Shown: piece after piece, positions 56,130 to 64,000 of the stretch
Numbering within the stretch: position 1 is the first letter of the stretch
Layout of the letters: every line of letters starts with the position of its first letter
Source of the DNA: Podospora comata
Lineage: Eukaryota; Ascomycota; Sordariomycetes; Sordariales; Podosporaceae
Assembly (NCBI GenBank): GCA_017354895.1
Contig: CP071496.1
Location: forward strand, 1,674,001-1,738,000
Direction of reading: 5' to 3'
Length of the DNA stretch: 64,000 nt
Translations under genes and position numbers: made by a program
Notes under the pieces: generated by a model
Database searches by the model: none
What the model saw: only the letters and a program-made list of their open reading frames with translations
Told to the model about the DNA's origin: nothing

Positions 56130-56720
56130 TATGAATCAATCAGTCAATCAATCAATCAATCAATATATTAACGCCCGGCGGCTAAACCGAAAGGGCAACT
56201 ACTACTGATTGAAGCATACATTCCCCAAGATATGCCCTGATCTCCCTAAAGCCCATCCAAAGTCCATTTTAGCTTATGTCCTCTGTTTTACCATTTCTCT
56301 ACGGATTCTCGTGGGTGAGTAGGATTGTTAGTAGGCTGGCTTGAAGTCAGTTCCTCAAGTGTTCAACGTCCTATCTTCGGCGGCTGAAGCGGTGCCTGCT
56401 GTCCGTGGCACGAGGTGATAAGTGTAGGGTCGGTGGAGAGTGGTGGTTGGCCGGTTAGGTATTTTAGTTGGCCTGCTGCGGTTGGTTCGCGTCGAGTCGG
56501 CCCGTGGTCATTGCGAACCGAATCGTTGCCCAAACGGCCTCGACGTTCGGAGTCCAGTCTTTTTTATCCGACGGCGATTTCCCTCCTAGATAGCAGGATA
56601 TATTGCCTCTGTGGGTGGTTGTGCACTGGAGCATCTCTGCTCGGTACGCCGTCCATATTTTGCACCGGAAGAGGAGGTGTGGATCGTCGCCATGTGGGGC
56701 TCAGCGTTATGGAGAGATAG
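56130..56720 (-). mobile_element. LINE 3' end (Tad/I-like, with RNase H-type tail)
   Basis: On the minus strand, sequence from about 56720 to 56450 encodes HGDDPHLLFRCKIWTAYR, RGNISCYLGGKSPSDKKDW and TPNVEAVWATIRFAMTTGRL. This is the characteristic C-terminus of fungal non-LTR retrotransposons of the Tad1 group. The 3' UTR ends in an ATTGATTGATTG repeat (plus strand 56140-56166, CAAT units), the typical LINE tail. Only the 3' terminus is present, as expected of a 5'-truncated insertion; the frame is open over the recognisable part. Confidence 0.8.
56140..56166 (+). repeat. (CAAT)n tail of the LINE
   Basis: About six CAAT/CAGT units; read on the minus strand they form the 3' tail of the LINE fragment. 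Confidence 0.9.
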
Positions 56721-56899
56721 GATAAGGAAAGGCACTAGGCCCGATTAGAAAAGCTGTTATAGGTTATGGCTTGCAGCCACTACAAAAGGCCCACTCGTAG
56801 CCAGACCTTTATTTACTTTCTTCTTTTCTTCTTTAGCTTACAATTCAATCAATTTGGTCAAACCTACTGTAGCCTTGCCTCATAATATCTACCTCTCCG

Positions 56900-56960
56900 T
56901 AACATACGGAGGAACTAGCTAGTCATAGATAATTCCGCAGTATACAATTCAGATTGGTAC
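56900..56960 (+). mobile_element. Fragment of the LTR-fossil family
   Basis: The ACGGAGGAACTAG...AATTCCGCAGTATACAAT stretch matches the middle of fossil B (about 55862-55910). Its ends are not resolved. It is a short, old relic. Confidence 0.5.
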
Positions 56961-58860
56961 TAAAATCCCGACATTCATTTTTGCTGCCCGTTTTATTTTC
57001 AAGTTTTATTTTCTGTTGGCGCTTTATGCGCCTAAGATCATTGAAATATGGAGGGGAGTGAATGTAGAAATGAGGAAAGAAACCTTCCTCAGATTTTGGC
57101 AGTATGCCATCCAGAATCAGCATTGGATTTCCCTCGAAATCATAGTCTGGATGTTCACTATCGATCCCTTGTATGCCATTTATCTCAGCTTTTATTGCCC
57201 ATGGTTGTCAGAGACTCTCACGAGTAAGTCGTTTACAACTGGGAAAGACCAAGCACCGTTATGGCCCTGGTGTTGCAAACCCGCGGGCAAGTTGCCCCCA
57301 ACACCATGCACGCGTTACAGCGGAGGCTTCGGGCCTTTCACAGAACGTATCGTCATGGACACGCGGTTTTGTTCAAATTCAGAGCGCATGCGCCAACTGC
57401 AGGTTTGATGATAGGATCCAGTTTTGTCCCTTCCAAGGTTCGGTGTTGTGAGGGAAGGAGAGGCATCCAAAGGCGCTAATTGAGCCCATTGTATGAGCCA
57501 GGGATGGATTTAATGCTCGAGTTTCATATCTAACGAAAGCAGGTGTAGGGGTCCAGCAAAGAAAGATAGGTTCCACATGGTATCATTTTCGAGCTCCTAG
57601 ATCAAGGTTTTCCTCGTACCAAACCTGCTACCTACCCACCTATACCTACCACAGCAGGGCAATATGGTACTGGAGCATAAGGCCGATATTTTACATTGTG
57701 TCCCAGTGCCTGGAGACGCGCAAAAGGCAATGGATGATGCTCCCACTCACCCAGTTGGCTGAGCACCCAGTAATTTGAGTACGTACCCGGTGGGACACTC
57801 CCTGGTGACATCACTGTCAACATCCACCTAGGTACGTGGGAGTCGTCATGAAAATCGCTTCGATTGACGGGTGACCAATGCGAGATCATTAATACAATAT
57901 ATGCGACCTGAATACCTTACATTAGCCGCTTGGTCTGGCTGTCGTTGTAACTAGAGATGTGACCGTGGTGGTGATGGATCGGCATATAAAGGGGGTGTAT
58001 TCTCACGGGTCTGTTTACTAACCAGAGACGGGGCGGTATCGACAACCAGTTCAACTCATGATAATAAATAGATGGTATGACCTATTTTCCCATGTTTGAT
58101 GTCGTCCAGACTATCGGTAGCACACGCAGTACCTTTGAGGTGTTACTCAATCACGGTGATCAAAGTGCACTTCAACATGGAAGACCCCTGTCGACAGTTG
58201 GCTTTCGAATATCAGGTTTCTTTTGGGAAAGGCTTGTGCAAAGACCATGGGAGTTTCAGGGGCTGAATCAAGAAAATGTGGAAGATGCCCTCCTCATCCT
58301 TCAATGTAAGTTTGGGACTCGCACTGATTGGCCTAAAAGTGGCGGGAGCACGGAGAGTGCGAGTGGGAGACGAGACTATTAGGAGACTCGGGGGATGAGA
58401 GTCGCAGCCGTGAGAATGGAAGCCGTGATTGTGGCTATTCAGAGAGCCATTTGAGAAAGAAGTATGGTTATTAGGTAGGAAGACGGCATGTCAGTCAGGC
58501 GGTAGTGTTTATGGTCGGTATAGATGGAGAAAGGAAGACAAACGTCAAATTTCCCGGGTGTCAGTTTTGGAGGGGGTTGAACGGAACAGCTGGCTGTTTG
58601 GCAAAGCATAGGAGGGTTCGTTTCTGTTTTGGAAGCAGCTACCAGAGGCGGCCTGGCGCCGGGACTGCTGAAAGCGTTGCTTTGGTTTGAGCGGTTCACG
58701 AGAAGAATACTACCGTATCGATCCATCCAGAGAATACCGTGACTTTTGAAGATAAAGTACCTTAGGTAACAAACAGTTGGACCTTGATCACTCAAACATC
58801 CCCAGGCTCGGTAGATGGCACCTTCCACGGTAATGGCCCGTTCCGACGCACCCCACTGGG
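56961..58860. other. Gene-poor region, no recognised gene
   Basis: Two plus-strand frames, 57016-57408 (130 codons) and 58077-58382 (101 codons), have no recognisable domain, signal peptide or supporting splice structure. They are left unassigned. The rest shows nothing. Confidence 0.4.
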
Positions 58861-58869
58861 TTGCTTAAA

Positions 58870-60560
58870 TGCATAGGCTACTAGAATCAGGATCTTATCC
58901 GAGAAAGCCTTGGAGATCGGAGCCGATGAGTAACTGCAAAGACACAAGTCAGCAACCTCTTGATAGCTTCAAACAGCGACAGCGTAGATGCCATACGGAA
59001 TCCCAGGCGCAACCCTGACCAGGTTCGGCCAATTCTCGTCCAGTTCAACCGGCGTGCCCTCAGAATAGAACCCCAACGGCACTTCAAGTACGGGGAATCC
59101 CATCTCTTCGCAGCCAAGTCGTTTGCGATGCCCATTGAAGAAGGGACAGTGAGGAGATCAAGACCGTGTTTCTCCATCGCGCCGAGGATCCCCACTTCGT
59201 CCCCGTAGAACTGCCCTTGGCTAACCATCTCTCTGTACATGTCGGTGTTGACGTCGATTCCCTCAGCTTGGGTCTACAAAAACTTTCCAATATCGCGGTC
59301 TGGATGATCCTCGCCCGCAAAAGACTTTGTGAACCCGATGATGTCCTCAGCAGAGTGGATGTGATTTGGGTTGGCCTCGAGGGCCTGAAGATATCGAACT
59401 ATATCTCTCTTGAACTCTGAAGCCCGTACAATGCCACGAACCTGCTGGTTGAGCTTCATGAACTCCTTGACATCCGGGAAGTCCGCATTGTCAGCCACCT
59501 TTGCTCCAGCCCGGTGTAGGGTCTCGAGCGCGGACTCGAAATATATCATTATGGGTGATGTAGAGTCGGCAGTGAAGGTGCTGCGCGGGACACCTATGGT
59601 GATCCCACTCAGATCCGTGTCTTTGCAATAGGTGGTGAAGTCGGGGACTGCAAAAGGGATATTCCAGGTACGCTCATCGTTCTCGCTTCGACCTGCCATC
59701 GTTGTAAGTAGGTGCGCCGCGTCGCTCACTGTTCTAGTGAGCGTTCCAATGACGTCCTGACGCGCCGATGTAGGTAGAGTTCCATCGTTCGCAATCAGGC
59801 CGCGGCTGGGTTTCAGTCCGATGACGTTGTTGAGCTCGGCCGGTTTCAGAATGCTGCCAAACGTCTGTAGATAATGTCAGTGGTTCTGATGTAATAACTA
59901 GCACGGATAGGAGCCACTGACCTCCGTACCAATGGCAGCCATCGACAATCCTAGGGCAGCTACAACTGCTGAGCCAGAACTGCTACCCTCAGGTGTAGAA
60001 TTGGAATAATATGCAGCCGACGTTTGGCCACCCCGGGGGCTCCATCCAGAACTGATATTTAACCCTCTCAGGTTGGCCCACTCAGACATGTTCGTCTTGC
60101 CTAGGATCCAAAACTCCGGCCTCTCGCAGTTTTCCGATGACTGAGGACTCGGCCGAGGGGTTCGCCCCCAAAAGAGCGAACGAACCAGCAGATACGTCCA
60201 ATCTGTCGCTCGTAACTATGCTATCCTTGACGAGAATCGGAATACCGTGGAGAGGACCTGATAGACATTGTCAGCGATGAGGAATCTAACCGGCGATTCG
60301 CTGATTCAGCTTAGCCCCTGCTTATTGATTGCCTGCGCTCATTGTCTAGTTCCTGGGCACCGATAGAGCATCCGGATTGATCTGCAACACAGCCTTGAAC
60401 TTGGCAGCTTCGTCGATTCTCGCCAGGCACGCTCTGGTGAGGCCCAGAGTCGTGAATCGGCCGTGACCGAAGGCCCTCGGCAGCCTCGTCGATCGTTAGA
60501 TCCAGAAGCCAAGGCAGATCGCGTGGGTATTGTGTTATCAGTCTGCTTATGAGCAACATT
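58870..60560 (-). pseudogene. Broken amidase (amidase-signature family)
   Basis: Amidase landmarks are in order on the minus strand: DLPWLLDLTIDEAAEGL, VLQINPDALS, GPLHGIPILVKDSIVT (catalytic-lysine block), ILGKTNMSEWANLRG, then GGQTSAAYYSNSTPEGSSSG and SAVVAALG (the Gly/Ser signature with catalytic serines). GLKPSRGLIANDGTLPTSAR follows a clear intron (GTCAGT near 59930 to CTACAG near 59864). Later blocks are MEKHGLDLLTVPSSMGIAND, MGFPVLEVPLGFYSEGT and RVAPGIPYGI. Several blocks are in different frames, one stop follows DIGKFL, and at least three breaks are present in all. The enzyme would hydrolyse amides. It lies tail-side of homogentisate dioxygenase but has no known tie to it. Confidence 0.85.
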
Positions 60561-60958
60561 ATCAGCAGGAACCAAGATCCCGCCTCTATGTCTTCAAACC
60601 ATGATCCTCGTGCAATTCTGGAGTATGACGGCGTCGACGGTATTCCTGCAAGAGACAAATTGTTCATCAGTGAAATACTAGGAAAGCCGAGCCAAATATC
60701 TGGTACGCTCAAGGATTCATGAATGTTAAATGCCCAGTGTGGAATTGCTGGAAGAAGCGGAATTAAGGAGTCAGCGGACCGGACTTGAGGAGCCAGGCAG
60801 TTAGAGCTGACAAGTCAGCTGGCACAGGGGCAAGACGGGAGCGAAGCCAGGCAGTCTGATCATGGGCCATGGTTAGCAGAGGATGCAAAGACGGATGAAA
60901 CACATCAAGAAGCACTTTCTGCTGTTCACTCTTCTACACTCTTCTACTCTTCCCCAAC
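60561..60958. other. Intergenic, no gene seen
   Basis: Upstream flank of the amidase relic and 3' flank of homogentisate dioxygenase; nothing else recognised. Confidence 0.4.
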
Positions 60959-62404
60959 TCACTGGCTATTCCTCCCCTTCCAATGAACCTCCACCCCCTC
61001 CCAGCTATGCTTATTATACCCCCCCTGCACCTTCCTACACCTCCTCAACCCCCACTCCGTCACGCCCACCATCAAACAGCTCTCAAACATAAACGCGCAG
61101 CTCCCCTCCCCAACCTTCTGCGGCTTCAGCTCAGCCTCCCTAGCCCCCTCATAGCTATCCCTATCCGGCCCATGCCCACTCATAACATTATGCAAACTCG
61201 CTCCCCCGGGTACAAACCCCCCTTTCCCGCCCTTCTTCGCATCATAACCCCCCTGAATCAACCCCATAAACTCGCTCATCGTATTCCTATGATACCACGG
61301 CGGCCTAAACGTATCCTCCCCCACCAACCACCTCGGCGGGAAAATCACAAAGTCCGCCACCGCCGTCCCCACCTTCTCACTCGGCGCCGTCAACACGGTG
61401 AAAATACTCGGATCGGGATGATCATAGCTAATCGTCCCAATGGTATTAAACCTCCCAAGGTCATACTTGAAAGGGTAGTAGTTCCCATGCCAAGCCACCA
61501 CATCAAACGGACTATGCCTCTGCACCGTCTCATAGAGCCCATTATTAAACTTGACCTTGATCCTCCACTCATTCTTTCCCTCTTGCGCCGTAGCACCATA
61601 ATCCTCCTCAAAGTCCGCCTTGGGCGCCTGAAAGTCCCTCGCATTCGCAAGACCGTTTGATCCAATCGGTCCCAGCTCAGGAAGTTGGAAATGTCCCTGA
61701 TACAGCTCCAACGCGTACCCCCTCGCCTTTTTGCCATCCCCCACAATCTCGACCCTGTACTTCACCCCCCTAGGCAAAACCGCAATCTCCATCGGCCTAA
61801 CCAGCATCCTCCCAAACTCAGTCCTAACATCTAACCCCCCCTCCTGCGGAACCAACAACAAGTCCCCATCAGCAGAATAATACGCCTCCTTCTCCTTCAT
61901 ATCCCGTCCGCAAGCATAGACATAAATGCCAATCCCTTGCTTGAGCGTTGGATCCCCCGCCCCGGCAACCAGTTTCAACCCATCGACAAAGTCATGCTCG
62001 GCGTGCTCGTCATGGTCAAAAGGGTCCCAACGGAGTTGGTTAGGGATGTAATGCTTCTTCTCATGCTGCGTCTCCACCGCCTCGTTGTGGGCAGTCACCG
62101 GCTCGAAGGGCGGGTGAGCGCACGAAGGCAGGATGCGGTACAGCCACGTCTGCTTGTTTTCATGCCGGGGCGCGGTGAAGGCTGTGCCCGAGAGCTTTTC
62201 GGCGTACAAGCCGAGAGGTGGTTTCTGGGGGGAGTTTTGGGCGAGGGGGAGGGCGCAGGGGTGGGCTTCGCTTCTGTTGACGCAAAAGTCAGTCAACCAA
62301 TCTCAAGAGATGACGGGAAGCAAAGGAGAGACAAACTGGTGATAAGAGTCAAACCCAACCAGGTACTCGTACTTCTCCGGGATGGAGAAGTTTGTGACTG
62401 GCAT
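60959..62404 (-). CDS. hmgA: Homogentisate 1,2-dioxygenase
   Basis: Exon 1 is 62404-62337 and exon 2 is 62273-60959, giving 460 residues, normal for the family. The intron (62336-62274) starts GTTTGT, has CTGAC and ends CAACAG, joining YHQ to SEAHPCALP. The enzyme opens the ring of homogentisate to maleylacetoacetate in phenylalanine/tyrosine breakdown, in the cytosol, with Fe(II). The iron ligands are visible: His351 in [10 protein letters not shown], Glu357 in the same motif, and His390 in SGHGPD, matching human His335, Glu341 and His371. His384 (ASLHN) is also conserved. The N-terminal [16 protein letters not shown] block is typical. Partner genes of the pathway (fumarylacetoacetase, maleylacetoacetate isomerase) are not in this window. 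The gene looks intact. Confidence 0.97.
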
Positions 62405-63662
62405 TGTGTCGATATCTCTTGCTCAATCGCGTAACAAGCAACAAACGGTATTCCTTACTCTAGGTCAAGTAAACACAACCAAACAACCTCACCCTTCCCC
62501 CCCCCCCCCAAAAGCCGGGCGAACCACACCCATTAATACCTCCCCCGCCGTAAAACCCACCGCGTCATCTCCCGTCAAAGTTCGGCCTGTAGATCAGATC
62601 GGAACACAGCAAAAAGGCAGGTACGAACGCTTCAAGTTCAATTCCGCGGTCGTCAGAGCCGTTTCGGAGCCGTCCCTAGCCGAGAATATGCGCTCGAACC
62701 GTCACCGGCACAGCGAACCACCGTTCGCAGTTCGCAGTGGACCTTTCGGCTTCTGTGTGACAAGTGGACGTGCTCCCCTGCTCAGCGGAGTGGATCGGAC
62801 CCGCTGCCAACGGCATGAGCAAAGTCCCCACTATTGACGACCATCAATTGTGCTTCCAAGAAGACATCATCGAGACAGGTGTGGGGGTGATAGTGATGAA
62901 GAGAAGAAAAGGTTGCGACATCCCGGAGCTATATGCAAACGGTTCATCTCTTGGCAGGGGTTTTGTTATTTTTGGTGGCATGAACACCGACACCACACCA
63001 CCAAACCTTCGGCAGCTCAGGCCAGGTCAGGCCACTCTCGACAGCTTCCAGAGCTCCAGCCCCGCACATGTCCCGCACCTCCGCACCACCGCACCACCAC
63101 ACGTCACCAAACCCCGAGATCTCCGGCCCATATGATGACATTGATCGGGGATAATCCAAGTACCGCTCAATTGGAGTCATGGCATTGGCTTGGTGAGTAT
63201 TGGAAAGCCACCACTCACCAGTGCTGAGGTTGCAGGACATCACAGTCGAAGGACGGACTCGGACTTGAATCGAGATCACAGTATTCTAGTCACAGATATC
63301 ACAACCACAGGCATCAGACACAGATATCAACTACAAATAGGAACAAAACAAAACTGGGTGACATGTTTCATTGACGAGCAGGCTATGGACTGGTCCCATG
63401 GTGATCCTCCCTCGCCATCCTGTCAAAAAAAAGGGTACACCTTCCGCAAAAGGCCACCATCAAGTCAAAACAATAGCAATGGCCTGCTAATAGCCACCAA
63501 CTACACCAAGAAGGCAAATTTTTCAGATCGCCCGTCGCCTGCCACCCTTTCCCAGGGTGCGCGGCGTGCAGTCTGCGGCAATAGCCCAGTCTCGAGATGC
63601 AACCTTCAGGATGCTCTCGGCGTCGTTGGAGAGTAACTGCGCTATGGGGGCGTGTCTCTTCA
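62405..63662. other. Intergenic, promoter of homogentisate dioxygenase
   Basis: A C run lies near 62497-62510. Plus-strand frames 62382-62837, 62764-63135, 62850-63227 and 63190-63636 overlap in different frames without domains or exon signals. No gene is supported. Confidence 0.45.
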
Positions 63663-64000
63663 TTACTCGTCAGCAGCCTGCTTCTTCTTCTTCTTGGAGC
63701 CGCCGCCGGGCGCTACACCGGCATCCTTGGACAGGTGGACAATGAGCTTGGTCCATGACTCCTCCTTGTCCCACTCGAAGCCCTTGAGGTATGGTTCATC
63801 GAGCTCGTCGTCAGCCTGGTGCAGGGGAGACGTGTTAGTTACGGGGATAACCAGCTAACTGATGGACAAAGGTCAACAACATACCCTCTTCTTGAATTGC
63901 TTGTGGATAGCGTCCAGCGCATCCTTGATGGTGACACCCTTGAGGTTTCTCGCCGTTACTTCGAGTCCCAATGGAAAGTGCAGGTCAATCTTCTTGACTG
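63663..64000 (-). CDS. C-terminal part of a protein with lysine-rich tail (DUF6699-like?), 5' end outside window
   Basis: Visible exons are 64000-63885 and 63815-63663, joined by the intron 63884-63816 (GTATGT, CTAAC, CACCAG). The first part reads KKIDLHFPLGLEVTARNLKG followed by VTIKDALDAIHKQFKKR. After the join comes ADDELDEPYLKGFEWDK, then ESWTKLIVHLSKD, and the Ala/Gly/Lys tail PGGGSKKKKKQAADE at the stop. The pattern of a hydrophobic strand, a Gly-Val-Thr-Ile-x-Asp helix and an AIHKQ motif recalls the fungal DUF6699 domain, which is only a tentative match. The poly-lysine tail could direct the protein to the nucleus or to RNA. The N-terminus is beyond the window. Confidence 0.75.

Noticed and set aside
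57016-58382. Two open frames of 130 and 101 codons
   Set aside because: No recognisable domain or splice context within a decayed region.
61390-62434. Frames of 118-225 codons within homogentisate dioxygenase
   Set aside because: Shadows of a certain gene.
62382-63636. Four overlapping plus-strand frames of 89-151 codons
   Set aside because: Different frames, no domains, no exon signals; promoter region of homogentisate dioxygenase.
1-64000. CRISPR arrays, operons, ribosome binding sites
   Set aside because: Eukaryotic nuclear DNA; no regularly spaced repeats of that kind.
1-64000. tRNA and 5S rRNA genes
   Set aside because: Scanned by eye for B-box (GGTTCRANNCC) and Neurospora-type 5S cores on both strands; none convincing.

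Overview
The window is nuclear DNA of a filamentous ascomycete, most likely a Sordariomycete close to the Sordariales. The evidence is short introns (about 50-90 bp, GTRNGT donors, CTAAC/CTGAC-type branch sites), a 26-residue copper metallothionein of the Neurospora type split by one intron, a HET-domain relic, a peroxisomal peroxin with a dysferlin module and a fungal homogentisate dioxygenase. I cannot name the species.

Layout. (1) 1-7.9 kb holds a Ser/Thr-rich single-pass membrane protein (cut by the window start), the metallothionein, an Arg-Arg-Pro-Ser-repeat disordered protein, a small secreted protein and an unrecognised basic protein. (2) 7.9-18.2 kb is a gene desert of about 10.4 kb between two divergent genes; I find no credible coding sequence, tRNA or 5S gene in it. 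(3) 18.2-25.1 kb carries two intact multi-exon genes: an 1141-residue protein with a conserved Cys/His-containing core, and a Pex23/Pex30-family peroxin. (4) 26-49.9 kb is accessory DNA: a broken HET gene, small orphan ORFs, and a cluster of related short genes that pair one Cys/His finger with a Gln/Pro-rich tail. Only one member (42488-43281) is clearly whole; the others show stops or frame changes. (5) 50-52.1 kb returns to conserved genes: a 379-residue conserved protein convergent with a secreted-type cytochrome b561. (6) 52.9-60.6 kb is decayed: a broken metallophosphoesterase, LTR fossils, a LINE 3' end and a broken amidase. (7) 60.9-64 kb has homogentisate 1,2-dioxygenase and the 3' part of a lysine-rich-tailed protein leaving the window.

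Conserved genes therefore form intact blocks separated by two decayed accessory blocks. The accessory blocks hold the repeats, the HET relic and the finger-gene cluster, as expected where repeat-induced mutation and gene turnover act. The most notable system is the finger-gene cluster, in which neighbouring copies share promoter sequence, intron position and C-terminal motifs while the finger itself differs between copies.

All exon joins were read by eye from splice signals and frame continuity. Functions were assigned from remembered family motifs without any database search.
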